A stretch of 64,000 nucleotides of DNA from Ridgeia piscesae (GCA_025642075.2 JAODUO010000152.1:168501-232500), one strand, 5' to 3'; positions 1 to 49,596 are shown, numbered from the stretch's first letter. Program-made: numbers and translations. Notes: generated from the sequence alone by a model not told the origin.

Positions 1-430
1 GTGGACAAGGATGCCAATGGGTAAGTGGACAAGGAAACCAAAGGGTAAGTGGACAAGGAAACCAAAGGGTAAGTGGACAAGGATGCCAATGGGTAAGTGG
101 ACAAGGATGCCAATGGGTAAGTGGACAAGGATGCCAATGGGTAAGTGGACAAGGATGCCAATAGTCAAGTAGACAAGGAAACCAATGGGTAAGTGGACAA
201 GGATGCCAATAGTCAAGTAGACAAGGAAACCAATGGGTAAGTGGACAAGGATGCCAATGGGTAAGTGGACAAGGAAACCAAAGGGTAAGTGGACAAGGAT
301 GCCAATGGGTAAGTGGACAAGGAAACCAATGGGTAAGTGGACAAGGAAACCAATGGGTAAGTGGACAAGGAAACCAATGGGTAAGTGGACAAGGAAACCA
401 AAGGGCAAGTGGACTAGGAAGTCAATGAGG
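1..430. repeat. 24-bp minisatellite (cut by window edge)
   Basis: About 17 units of GGGTAAGTGGACAAGGATGC + CAAT, alternating GGATGC and GGAAAC variants and decaying toward 430. It lies downstream of USP47 exon 18, within the gene if that continues left. Eight-codon periodic open frames on both strands are by-products. Confidence 0.95.
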
Positions 431-2423
431 AAATGGACAAAGAACCCACGAGCAAGCTACAGTATTACACAAACAGCCCTGTTTTCTTTAAGTTGAATAG
501 AACTTAATTTAAGTGAATAGTCTAATAATGATCCAACATCTAGATTAAACCTGTTTGGCTGCCCCCAGTGTCCGCCTCAGACAATGGATTCTAACAAGAT
601 ACATTCAACTTGATTTAGCAACAATGCATGTATCCATTTGTAGTATCATTCTGACCAGACAAAAACTTGCAGTCCCGCATATAAAATGACAAAGTGAAGA
701 CTGTAAACAATATCACAAAATGAAACCACAATGCCAATAATCACTGCGCACTGCCACTGTTGAATCTGAAGTACCTGGATAACTGTCAACGACTTGGTGT
801 TTTTGTGTGTTTGCATACAGAATACTGATGACATTAACATGTATAGGAAGCAGGACATCCCCCACATTTCAATCAACTGGCTTCTTTTGTCATAGTCCCA
901 GTGTGAACCAGTGTGCAGACAGTCAATTGTGTGCGTCGAATGCTTAACAGGTTTGACGAGATTCCATCAAGAGATTTTGCTCTAGATGGCAAGAGGACAA
1001 GAAAGCCATTGGCTTATCAGTAGTCCAACTTTTTAAATCGATGTGGATTTTGAGGTTCATGTTTACTTGGTGTTATGCTGTTACTACTCAGACGATCAGT
1101 GGGTAATCTGTGCCATTACTTTATAATCCTGTTTGAGAAAGAATACTATCTGATATGTAATCTACACTGTTCTGATACAACAACCATCAGACAAGTTTTG
1201 GCTAACTAATAAGATCGCACAAGCCCAATTAATGGCCTGTCTTAACGCTTAGTCAGTTAGTAATTTGGTCCTCTCCAGTTGATACACTGGTGTAGTGTGT
1301 AGTTTTAGGCAGGTATAATGCTTGGTTTTTTCTAACTAAATTCCTTGTTTTGTTGTCATAATCATGGTCTCTCAGTTTTAGAATCAACTCAATTTCTTTC
1401 TTTTCTTTACCGTATTCATACAATCTGTACCACCTTACACCTCATGGGCTACAAGCCAAGGCCAACCACCAGTGTCACTGTGCAGGTTATCAGTCATTTT
1501 GTCTGTTTTATTATCCAATAAAACTGCAGAAAAATGAACGGGGCCAACTAGTATCAAGCTTAGCAACAGTTCTTTATTTCTACACACAGGTGTCATCACC
1601 GGGTGAATATTGTCGATATCTCAGTGATGTCTCTGAGCTGTCCAAATCTCACTAACTATGAGATAACTGGTACATTTGCCCTACCACCATTATGAGTTTC
1701 ATTTTTTTAACTTGTCCCACAGTGTAGCCTCGTTTTTTGAGAGTGGTTTACCACTCACTGTTTCCACGATTCTGTAGAAAGGCCTTCTTCAAAGACATAT
1801 CGCAACCACTTAATTATTATTATCTTTGCGCTTTTTAAGTACATTAACAGTTGACAAATCACAAGCCAACATTCCAAAGATTTGAACACATATATAAGAC
1901 ATATGCATCATAAAAGAAAAGTTCTCCTGGGAAGATATAGACTGTTATAAAGCACCAAATGTAGCCCTAATCCCTGCGCACCTCATCCAGTTGTTTAATG
2001 TTTATCTTAGGACGAAGACCCTAAGCTTACCTTGCTGACACTTTTTACTAATGAAAAAGCTTTCAACTGTTAATAAACTAATAAGCTTGTGTCTCCTACA
2101 TCAAGAGAAATTCCTAGCGGCATGACCAACGAGGTGGCAATGCCACAAATTTTGTTGATGAATCCAGAAATAGAGGCTTTTTTGAGAACATTCGAGAGCA
2201 GGTGTGTGCTCTGATTGCCAAAGGCTGACATGGCAGACTCAGAGATGACACAGATATGTGACAGCATTACACTGGCTGGACATGTAGGTAAAGGATGGTC
2301 ATATAGGTTATTGGGTTCACAATGTCTTGTCAACCTTAAAACATTACATGTGTGGGTGGTAGTGTTGTAGTCACCACATATCCCTCTCTATTTCTGTCCA
2401 TCCTTGCGTTCATCTGTCCTCTA
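431..2423. other. USP47 intron 18, unique sequence
   Basis: AT-rich unique sequence. I read both strands for the next USP47 exon (expected to resemble KLFCLHPT) and did not find it. No other gene or repeat family is recognised. Confidence 0.5.
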
Positions 2424-2665
2424 CCTCTCTCCGTCTCCGTCTCCGTCTCCGTCTCCGTCTCCGTCTCCGTCTCCGTCTCCGTCTCCGTCTCCCTCTCCCT
2501 CTCCCTCTCCCTCTCCCTCTCCCTCTCCCTCTCCCTCTCCCTCTCCCTTCATCATCTCATCTCTCCGTATCTATCTTCCACCTCTCTTCCCTTGTTCCCC
2601 CTCTCTCTCTCTCTCTCTCTCTCAGACGCCATTTTTCTCTCCCTCTCTCTCTCCTCCCTCTCTCC
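2424..2665. repeat. (TCTCCG)n / (TCTCCC)n / (CT)n microsatellite
   Basis: About ten TCTCCG units change sharply to about ten TCTCCC units, followed by impure (CT)n. It starts about 50 bp beyond the exon 18 donor, on the downstream side in gene orientation. Confidence 0.95.
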
Positions 2666-2715
2666 CCACTCTTCTTCTGTCCCCTTCCTCCCAAGACCAC
2701 TTTCCCCCAACTTAC

Positions 2716-40330
<37,615 letters not shown>

Positions 40331-40540
40331 CGCGACGATATTATATCTTTCTTCTGGAGAGAGCTGAACAATGTATTTATTTAACAGAGTGCAGAAATAA
40401 GTTCACAAAATTGCCCTCCGATACGACATAGTCACATATCTCAACAGAAAATGGCTGAGGTCTCGTTAGAGCGAGAATAGACGAGACTTCCGCGATAGCC
40501 TCTTTCCCATCTGCCTTTCAACGTTGGCAAAGCCTGTAAA
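40331..40540. promoter_or_regulatory. Divergent USP47/RPL10A promoter
   Basis: Only 210 bp separate the two start codons, which face away from each other. Seen in the sequence: AAAATGGC (YY1-like) at 40448-40455; ACTTCCG (ETS/GABP-like) at 40486-40492; GTCTCGT and ACGAGAC as a 7-bp inverted repeat at 40460-40466 and 40481-40487; pyrimidine-rich TCT/TOP-like starts TCTTTCC at 40501-40507 and CCTTTC at 40514-40519. YY1, ETS and TCT elements are typical of housekeeping, bidirectional and ribosomal-protein promoters (established). No TATA box is seen. Confidence 0.75.
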
Positions 40541-40545
40541 ATGAG
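40541..40545 (+). CDS. RPL10A: RPL10A exon 1 coding part (ATGAG)
   Basis: Five coding bases, then donor GAG|GTTAGA. AG joins T of exon 2 to give MSKLHRD. The leader AACGTTGGCAAAGCCTGTAA is short and follows the TOP-like tract. No other ATGAG|GT was found between here and exon 2. Confidence 0.8.
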
Positions 40546-43500
40546 GTTAGAAATCTTGCTGCTAGTAATCTATTAAATCCGACGCAGGTTATTGTTAATT
40601 ATTAGTGACAATTTCAATAGATATTACACGATTATATATTGTACTAATAGTGGTATAGTTATTTCTACATTAAAAATAATAACAACGTTATTTGATCTTT
40701 TAAACGGGTTGCGTTATGTCCGTGCAAGTGCGCTGGATTCACAGCGCTGTCAAAATATTAGTGAAATTGCCTTTCCCAAATGCTGATTGAAATAACGCGA
40801 TCATACTAAAAACCAAAAACTTTTAAACAGTTAACGACACTAGTCAACAATTACTTAATATAATGTGGAACTTACAGGTTGAAAGCATTACTAAAAAATG
40901 ATTGATAAGCGGTTAGACTTGGTCAGTTGGTATTCCCAGTTCAGTTGATCATCGCGAATCGGCACGTGTCGTGTGACGATGTCGCCTATCCCCATTTCGC
41001 CGATAACAGCTACACTATGGTGCTTTTTGCCAACGTTTGGGATGCGTTTCAACGACAACGTAAATACTATACCACGAATATGCCTTTGTAGCCCCTAGCC
41101 CTACTTGACTAAAGTCTAATTTGCATAAATCGTAAATGTGAAGAACTTGTGTTTATCATGATATCTGAACCATTTTGGTGTAAAAAGAGATCACTAGACA
41201 TAATGTGTAACTGTAAGCCTGGGGTGTCATTGAATGAACGAATTAGCACACTGAAACTTGTGTATCAAATGTAGGCAGATATATTCATAACAAAATGTAT
41301 ATGGGTCTGAATGCTACAGAAGTTTGTTAGCAACATCATTAATATAGGCCAATTTCATGCATGCTATAATTTGAGATGGTTCTATGATGAGCATAAATAT
41401 TGCATGTATTATCTTATTCCAGTGATGAAACATTTACATTCTGAGAACCATCCCAAAAAGAACCATGTTCCTGGAAGCATGAGAGTGACAACACGATTAG
41501 GTATATGTATGCATCAGAATTCATAAATTGACATAACGGATAGCTATCAGTGTAAATCAGTGCTGAATGTTGTGCTGATTATTAGTAAACTAGTAAGAGA
41601 AGTTAGTGTTACATGTTCTATAGTTGGTTGTATTTTTGTGTTACAGTAAGCTACACAGGGACACCCTGGCCGAGGCAATCGCTGCCGTGCTTCAGCACTC
41701 GCAGGAGAAGAAGCGGAAGTTCACAGAGACTGTTGAACTGCAGATCTCGCTGAAGAACTATGACCCGCAGAAGGACAAGCGTTTCTCTGGCACCGTCAAG
41801 TAGGACTCGTTTACCAATCCACCTGACTTGGTAGACCTCCATTTGTGTGTGCATACCTGTTCAAAAACTCTTGCTTCGTGGTAACTTTGGTTTTGATCCA
41901 ACTCCAGAATGCACCATGCGAATGTAGGTTTGCCCTGTGCAGGAAGCTGGGATAGATCCTCCTAGCGGACCTCCACCCAGGGTCTTAAAACAAATGGGTA
42001 AGTTGCGCGGTCACTGTTACCGTGTCACTGACTTGATACCATTCGTAATGCACCCCAACCCAGGGTGCAGCTAAAGAAGTGGGTAGACATCCAGTACTTG
42101 GTTGGTGCTGATGTCAAAACATTAGTTTCATGAAGTGATGGGGTGAAGGTAAGTTGAAGGGTTTCAGGGCAGAACACAATAAATGCCAATCCGGGTGAAA
42201 TAATTTTCTGAATAATTGGAGAGAAATCGTAAAACTATCCTAAATTTTTGTTTTAGCTAATGCTTTAACTTATTACAATTTGGTGCTTTTGTGATATTGT
42301 AATATGTGCACGGTTTCCTTTATGCTGAACAAAGCACAATGAGTGTTTCTCCCAAACAAGGCATTTTCATGTTTTGCTCCTTAACCCTTCCGTTGTCATA
42401 GATGTGTAAAATTGCATGATTTTTATACCAACTGTGACATGTTTCCATTTTGCTCTAAATCCTACTGGTGCTACATATACCTTTCAGCATAATCTTACTA
42501 GTTTCAAATATGAAACTTGTTTTGTGTGATCCATGCTCCATTTGACAAGTACATTTGATATGGCATGTGCCTCAGTATTTTATTCTATGCTGTTAGATGT
42601 GTAATAATTACTTTGCATGCATACATTGTGGTGATGTGCATGTGGCTAGTTCAGTTGTCTCGCCTCAGGCTGCGCCACATCCCCCGCCCCAACATGAAGG
42701 TGTGTGTCCTGGGCAACCAGCAGCACTGTGACGAGGCGAAGGCCAATGAGGTGTCATTCATGGATGTTGATGCACTGAAGAAGCTTAACAAGAACAAGAA
42801 ACTTGTGAAGAAACTGGGTGAGTTGTCGGGGAATGGTGTGTATGACGAATACAATTAACTGATTTATTTTTGGTTGCTGTACATGTATCCTATATAACAA
42901 TTGGCAGTGTTTATAGAATACTGAATTTGGTATTGAGTAATTCATCGTTCTCTACAGGCTTGCACTCTATTGTGTAGCCAAGGTTAGGGATTATGATGGC
43001 ATAGCACAAACGTATTTGTGTATGTCGTTGGCTTCGCAAACACTAGTTGACCATGTTCTCTAAAACATTGCCTTTATTGATGCTTCAATACTATTCCAAT
43101 GCAATAAAAGACTGCTAACGGCACCTTTTTAAATTTGCTAATTAGAGGGTGTTGATAACCTTTAATTTTGTAATGAGTTTATAAAACATTTATAAGCAAT
43201 ACTTCACCTACTTATTGTCCTTTCGGTTTTGTTACAGCTAAGAAGTATGATGCCTTCCTGGCGTCTGATTCCCTCATCAAGCAGATCCCACGTATCGTGG
43301 GCCCTGGTCTCAACAAGGCTGGCAAGTTCCCAGTGATGTTGACCCACAGCGAGTCAATGATGGGAAAGATCGATGAGGTGAAGGCCACAATCAAGTTCCA
43401 GATGAAGAAGGTTCGTGTTTTGATTGACATTTCTTTGTTCCGATGGACCAAGCTTCCAGTCCCCAATATCTCTGTACCATTCATGTGTACCATGTAACAT

Positions 43501-44143
43501 TTGAAGTGTCAGGAAATATATTTACCAGGACTGCATATTAATTTGTCGTCCATTGGAAGAATCCAGGTCATATTTCTATTCATACTTGCTAGGTTTTGTG
43601 CAGTGTTTCAACAGATAGGTATACAATTTGCAATCACAGCAACATTTGCAAACTTTTATACAGAGTAGTAAGTGAGTACACAAAGAATTACTTATCCATT
43701 CTTGATGTTGTTATAGCTGATGTAAAAACTTACAAATTAACTAAGATTTCTTGTTTGTGGTATTCTTAGCCATTTCCAAAGATTCATGATTGACAAAATA
43801 CTTATCTTCACCAAATTTGTTTGCTTTTTTAATAACATACAAGCTAACTAGCATGACATTGAATGTTGTCCACCTCTTCTGGCAGTTATTGTTCATATTA
43901 GTTCTTCCCCCCCCCCCCCATAAAAACATCATTTGAAGACTTGCTCTGACAGCTTGTACTTACTCGTTGCAGGTGTTGTGTTTGGCTGTTGCCTGTGGTC
44001 ACGTTAACATGGGTCCAGAGGAGCTCCAGAGCAACGTCCAGTTGGCGGTCAACTTCCTTGTGTCTCTCCTCAAGAAGAACTGGCAGAACGTGCGAGCACT
44101 GTACATCAAGAGCACGATGGGTCCAGCCCAGCGCATCTATTAA
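40541..44143 (+). CDS. RPL10A: 60S ribosomal protein L10a (uL1), complete, 5 exons
   Basis: Component of the L1 stalk of the large ribosomal subunit, which contacts E-site tRNA. Five exons with consistent phases give 216 aa (human 217). Recognisable blocks in order: [115 protein letters not shown] and final PAQRIY. The start codon sits in a tiny first exon (ATGAG|GTTAGA) directly downstream of a TOP-like leader, as is usual for this gene family. No frameshift or internal stop is seen. Intron 1 hosts a C/D snoRNA. Confidence 0.97.
41375..41452 (+). ncRNA. C/D-box snoRNA in RPL10A intron 1 (U45/SNORD45-like guide for 18S Um172)
   Basis: Perfect 8-bp terminal stem GATGGTTC (41375-41382) with GAACCATC (41445-41452). 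Box C ATGATGA is at 41384-41390, box C' GTGATGA at 41422-41428 and box D CTGA at 41441-41444; box D' is degenerate, CTTA at 41413-41416. The guide GCATGTATTA before D' is complementary to conserved 18S UAAUACAUGC and places U172 (human numbering, from memory) at the fifth position from D', the site methylated by U45 snoRNAs in human. It is sense to its host ribosomal-protein gene, the usual arrangement. No target is recognised for the second guide (upstream of box D). Confidence 0.85.
41647..41799 (+). CDS. RPL10A: RPL10A exon 2
   Basis: Reads (S)[19 protein letters not shown], then [20 protein letters not shown], then [11 protein letters not shown]. Acceptor TGTTACAG|, donor GTCAA|GTAGGA; 153 nt. 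Confidence 0.97.
41800..42668 (+). other. RPL10A intron 2
   Basis: No exon. A stem-loop GCACCC-CAACCCA-GGGTGC lies at 42051-42069. I examined it for an H/ACA snoRNA and could not support one. Confidence 0.5.
42669..42817 (+). CDS. RPL10A: RPL10A exon 3
   Basis: Reads (K)[20 protein letters not shown], then [20 protein letters not shown], then KNKKLVKKL. Acceptor CGCCTCAG|, donor CTGG|GTGAGT; 149 nt. Confidence 0.97.
43238..43410 (+). CDS. RPL10A: RPL10A exon 4
   Basis: Reads (A)[20 protein letters not shown], then [20 protein letters not shown], then [17 protein letters not shown]. Acceptor TGTTACAG|, donor AAG|GTTCGT; 173 nt. Confidence 0.97.
43411..43972 (+). other. RPL10A intron 4
   Basis: Unique intron sequence with a poly(C) run at 43907-43919. 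No snoRNA boxes with a terminal stem found. Confidence 0.5.
43973..44143 (+). CDS. RPL10A: RPL10A exon 5 with stop codon
   Basis: Reads [20 protein letters not shown], then [20 protein letters not shown], then [16 protein letters not shown] and TAA. Acceptor CGTTGCAG|. Confidence 0.97.
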   Translation: MLCLAVACGHVNMGPEELQSNVQLAVNFLVSLLKKNWQNVRALYIKSTMGPAQRIY

Positions 44144-44181
44144 ACTTGGCTCGTGTCACGTTTGTAGGTGGTCGTTAATAT

Positions 44182-44187
44182 AATAAA
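44182..44187 (+). promoter_or_regulatory. RPL10A poly(A) signal AATAAA
   Basis: Canonical AATAAA 39 bases after the stop codon, giving a very short 3' UTR as is normal for ribosomal-protein mRNAs. A GT-rich stretch follows (GTGACTTTGTTATAC). Confidence 0.85.
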
Positions 44188-44189
44188 GT

Positions 44190-47100
44190 GCGAGGTGCTC
44201 TGAATTTGTGACTTTGTTATACTTGCTGCTTGTTATATCAGTGATCTTATTGCCATGGGTAAGCATTCAATGTGAAAAACTGTTGTAGAAATATTTATAG
44301 TCGTTCAGAAATACTGCTAACTTCAGAGAGCTATATAACAGGTGCTTACTTATGCCAAACAATAAAATTATCCTGGTGTAGCTTTTTTAGTTATTAAAAA
44401 AATTAGGTGAATGGTCTGAGATTAATCATAACATGTTCTATGGTCAACTTAGTGCTTGGTTAAGTAACTAGGGCCTCGCGTTTGTATTGAAAGTCGCAAT
44501 TGACGATGGATTCCATGAGCGTGTTCCTGCACTTGCCAAGTATTTAAATGTTGACTAGATCCTTCATACCCTCAATTATAAACAATTGTTAGGTGGAAGG
44601 TGAACTTCGTGTGTTCACATATACTTGTCACGGAGAGGGGTGTAATAATAGCCATCATCAAATTCACAAGTCGGATAATGGTGTGGATCGGCGTGTGAAT
44701 TGATACAGTGGCGCCTCCTATCGAATGAATTCGTGTGATAAAAGTTTCGACGTGACGTTCCGATCTGTCTTTTTAGCCTCGCTTACCCCACCAGGTCGGC
44801 CGTAGGGTAGAGACACGGATTGGTGGTATAAGATAATGCAACATTATATTATTATAAGTAGTAAACTTTATTAATACAAAAAATCTAATTTGCAGTTGTT
44901 TATGAAGCAGGAATTACGACAGGATAAGCCTCTAGTATCTAGGTTGCGTAAGGTGGCAGCTCTTTTTTATATAACAGTCAAGTGACCAGACTATCTTCTC
45001 TATTTTTTTAATCCATGGTATTGACAATTTCAGACATTAATTAGCCCACATTCACACATGTCATGTATAACGTTCGTGAAAATAACATTTCTGTTTCTCC
45101 TACAATCCAGTCTCTGAACTTATGGTCTGACACCCCTTAATGTTTGCTTGAATCAGCCGCCGATTACCAATGTTGACACCTTTAGACCGAATTACACCTG
45201 TATGAATACACACCTGACTGTCTGACAAATATCTTTATTTCGCAGCTGTGGTACCATGCTATGCAGAAATAATATTATAATTTCCATTCAACCAGTCCTA
45301 CATTTAGTGCTTCAAGAAATTTACACACAAACGCATAAAGCAGGATTGCAATGGCGGAGGAATCCATTTGATGGTATGTTGCCGTATGCGATTTAAAGAG
45401 TTGTGCCTATGTGTCTCATGTACGCCGAAAGGTGGCGCCACCTCAGAGTTAGTTGCCAACTTGCTTTGTCACAACTGCGGGCCGACGGAACGACGATAAT
45501 GTCAGCCAAGGGTTGGTCGTGGGTTATAAGGTAACTCAGGAGTCCGGCTGTTGATTTGCAGATCTCGATGTAGTGTTGACAGGAGGGTCTGGTGGGAAGG
45601 GAGGCGTGTAGATGTTGAGACATCTCCTTTCTCCTCTAACTGTAACTCTTCTATCCTCGAAAAGCGGGCGGTTTCTCTTGGTTTGGATCATTATTGGCTG
45701 GTGAATGCTGAGGAGACAGAGCATACAACCCTCAACCGTGCCCTCCCAAGTGTCGATTTTGATTTGTTCTTTTTCGTAATAGTATAATATTTGGCTGTCT
45801 TTAAAACGTTTTCCCTGGCCACCAAGTGTTCACAAACTTGTTTTTATGATATCCTGTTTGTGCGACTTCCGCTAGGTGGGGTAACCGGTCCTCGCGTTGT
45901 CAAAAACTGGAAATTGCCTTGCATAGATCAATAGTTATAATAATGTTGACTACAATATTATTCATGTTATTTTCTGTAATACAAAAAACAGGAATAGCAG
46001 GTTAAATTGATGTGTAATGGCGGAATCAATACAGAAATATATCTTGTTTGGTTTTGTGAGTGTTTATTTCTGTCTGGAACATTTGTATTTATTGTTGGCG
46101 ATTTTCCAGGTCGACTGAGAAAACCCAGGACTCTTGCCAAGTTTACAATATTTCCCTTTAAAGCAGAAAAACGCCCTCCCCAAATAGAAGTTTTGCCTCA
46201 TTGTGGGGTGCGTAGGATAACTGACAAGCTTACCGGCTTAAGGCCGAGTAAAGTGTCTTCATGATAACAACGTCCACGAAAGTAATTTTAATAAATTATG
46301 AAACATTGATTACAAGGTCGTTTTGTTCATATTTAACTTGGCGTGGCTGAAATGTTTTGTGAATAACGAAAGAAGATTTCATCGACCGTCGGGTGTCTAA
46401 GCCTTATTTGGACTTTTGTTCTGACGCATCGTTTCTCAATCGAATGTTCGCCGTGTGGTGGGAGAGGCAGGCAGTGGGAAGATGTCTATCGACGGCTGCT
46501 GTTTGGGTTTGTCTAGACTCTCAGAAACGCACCTTCAAAATAGCAACTATTTACGCCATGGGTTTGAAACATCAAAACAAAATTCCCCACTCCCCATAAA
46601 AGCTGAGTTGATTATTCTAAGCGAGGCGCATGGTTTAAATAAATGCGATTCTCCTGCAAGGCAGCTTCGTAACCTCGAAAAAGATTGTAAATAATTTATT
46701 ATGTCGAACAAATATGGATTAAAAACGAACTTAGAGAACATATCAGAGCATTGACGTCGGATACATGTATTTGACCAAATGTCTTTGTTGGTCACACGCA
46801 GTTTTGTCTGGCATTGGGCATCTTTTAGTTTGTTCCCACGAAGAACATGATCTCACTATTTCCTTCTTCGTTTGAGCATGTCCCGCAATCACGTGATTAA
46901 CGTCGATTACCCAGTGGCCACGATAACACTATGTCCTCCCAGCATAACAGCCCGAAGAATAACACATTTGACATTTTCACCGGTATAAGCGGCTTTACCC
47001 GAATCCGGGTAAATATAATGATTGGCTTTCACGCTAACTATTAAATGAACATGAAATAAAGGTCAATTTTCAAAAATTATTTAAATTTTTAAATATTTTT

Positions 47101-47780
47101 TTTATTGCATGCATCGGTGCTACAATTGAATGATTGAAATAACAATCGAAATCGCATGTTACTCAGTTCAAAGAACCCGGTAGGTTGTTGACGGTTCCGA
47201 TAAATCACGACTAAATTAAGACCCCGTGTGACGGGAGACGTGGTTATTCAGCGATTCGCCCAGACATTTCGTTCGCCGTGAATGATGGCGCCTTGTTGTG
47301 CGTTGGGGTTGGTTTACCGTCACTCATTAGCGAGGCTCAATTTAATAATTATACGCGCTTATCAGAATGGTTTAAGTTTTCTTCTTTGTTACCATAGTGA
47401 TGTTGTGTGTGGCTTTATCGCGTCAGACAGCTAATTAGTTGCATCGATGATTTTCCTACTTGTTCCATTTGCAGGCGTTTGTAAGCAAGATGTCTTGCTC
47501 ATGTAGCGAAGAGGGATTAGCATGCAAGAAAATCCCCTATATTGCCTGCGTCATGTTACTGCTTGGTAGTTTTATTTGAACCGTTCACGTCAACAACAAT
47601 CATTAGTTCAATCCTTGTGATGGTTGCGAGTTATAAACTTAGTAATCTTTTGATTCCCAGTGGCCGTTTCTTGAACCCGTTGAAGTAGGGCTGTACTGTT
47701 TGCTTTGCCTTTCTACTGACATCGTCTCCTCTTGCAGTAACCATCACTAATGATATGCACATGCACTGGCACACGCTCAA
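44190..47780. other. Intergenic, no gene recognised
   Basis: Unique sequence with numerous CpG. ORFs up to 85 codons lack recognisable domains. A near-palindrome TTTACCCG-AATC-CGGGTAAA lies at 46994-47013. Confidence 0.4.
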
Positions 47781-47782
47781 AC

Positions 47783-47783
<1 letters not shown>

Positions 47784-47871
<88 letters not shown>
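47784..47871. repeat. (TA)n microsatellite
   Basis: Uninterrupted TA dinucleotides over about 85 bp. Confidence 0.97.
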
Positions 47872-48228
47872 CACTTCTCATCATATCATTAAGGTCTATG
47901 CAGACACTATTCTTAAAAAAATTATTTAATCTAAAAATTAATAACGGCTGTCTATAAAGATGTTTGCAAATCAATATTTCTGCTTTTACATTTGCGCTAA
48001 AATTTATAATTACATTTTTGAAACTGACATTATGACCTATCCATTTATTGGATCAGAAACTTTAATTTTTCAGTAATATCGTTCATTGATTTTGAGACCA
48101 CGAAAATATAATCTATTGTCCATAAACATAAAACATTGAAGCGGAACTTCCTGTTCCGCCGTTTTAGCTATCACATCTCGAGTCTGTAAACTGAGTTACT
48201 GAGCAAATGTTTTGCGCGTTGTATTCAG

Positions 48229-48231
<3 letters not shown>

Positions 48232-48289
<58 letters not shown>
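48232..48289. repeat. (TA)n microsatellite
   Basis: About 28 TA units on the left flank of a CpG-dense patch. Confidence 0.97.
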
Positions 48290-48291
<2 letters not shown>

Positions 48292-48294
48292 GCT

Positions 48295-48680
48295 ATAACC
48301 GGAAGCACATCGACCCTACGACAAACGTAGCGCAGGTGACGACTACAAAACAACGACATGTTTTGTGCGCTCACCGACGTTAACTAGAGGGTTGACGGAC
48401 GTCGGCGCGGTCCGCGCTTCTCATCACGGATTTATGGCGACGTTACGACCCGCCAATGTGGCATTAGGCTTGTTGAGTGTCCACGAACATATGTCGCCGG
48501 CACGCGAGCGCTGTCCCCCGGGGTGGGGTCAGACGGCATAAAAAGGCGCCGGTGATGAACGAGTAATTATCACGCGTGCGCCGATTTCGTGCTGACGGTC
48601 AAGCTGACGTTATGACTTTTTAAATATGGTTCTTGTTAGCGGGCGGCGAACCGTGTCGGTGTTGTTTCGATTCGCTGAAA
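48295..48680. other. CpG-dense unique patch with TATA-like motif
   Basis: GC- and CpG-rich island-like sequence inside AT-rich DNA. GGCATAAAAAGGCGCCGGTG at 48535-48554 resembles a TATA box with flanking GC, and GAGTAATTATCACGCG follows. No ORF of note. Could be a promoter or conserved enhancer (inference). Confidence 0.35.
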
Positions 48681-49049
48681 ATCTGATCCATTCACTGCCG
48701 CGTTTTAATGTCATGTGATTTTAAGCTCTAATTATTTTATAGGCATCCGTTATGCGCGTGACAGAATTAAATTTTATTTTATTATCCCAAGATATAATAG
48801 TTTCCCAGTGAAAAATCACAAATTAAAATATATATATGAAAATCGGGAAATAATAAAATTACTTACTTACTTACTTATTTTGGTTAGCCGCTTCAAATGG
48901 TTGTTATGAAATCAACGACGGTGGAGTAACACAAACAATCGGCTTGGCCGATTATTTGGGCTACGCCGCCAGCCATCGACGATGATTACGGTGTGATGTA
49001 TAATTTTATTGCAAGGCATGGTCTTTTATACTTATTCCACACAAGTAAC

Positions 49050-49540
49050 GATTTTAATTAACTCAGGATCGCAGAATTTATGTTCTATGTCGGTACGGCC
49101 GTACGAGGCGTAGTTTTCCCGGTGTGAACATAAGCATCTGAAACCTGGACCACAACTAAAATGGAGGGAAATGCTTCCAAGCTTTGAGATCTGGTGCTGG
49201 TGCCACGTGTAAGGGATGTCATGGATCAAACACGTGGGGAACAATTCAATATTAAATACACTTAATATTCCAGTAACACTTGACGGATCTACCCTCAACC
49301 CAAAAACGACTTTACCCTGGTCATGCTATGCACACATGACAGCTGGAAAAATCATCACGCTGGAAATTATCGAGGGACAGAGGAAAATTCGTCGACCCAG
49401 AACAAAGTGGCTTGACAAAATAAAAAACTGAACGTGATGTTACAATAAATCGTCAGGCGACATTTGACAGGTACGAATGGAGGAGGGTGTGTTCCCGAGC
49501 GTCGGATCCAACTTGGCGGTGACAACTTGACAGTCGGTTG
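49050..49540 (+). mobile_element. LINE ORF2 C-terminal relic
   Basis: Frameshifted remnants in order: ASETWTTTK at about 49136-49162 (the common SETWT.TK motif), then ITLEIIEGQRKIRRPRTKWL + DKIKN (49360-49428), then ATFDRYEWRRVCSRASDPTW (about 49459-49519). These are hallmarks of the tail of non-LTR reverse transcriptase ORFs. Stops and frame changes show it is dead. Confidence 0.7.
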
Positions 49541-49593
49541 GTTATCATTCGGTTACCACCAAGAAACTGTAAATATGGAGAATTTAAAGTAAA

Positions 49594-49596
<3 letters not shown>

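Noticed and set aside
42050..42100. H/ACA snoRNA in RPL10A intron 2
   Set aside because: One good stem-loop but no properly placed H box and ACA pair.
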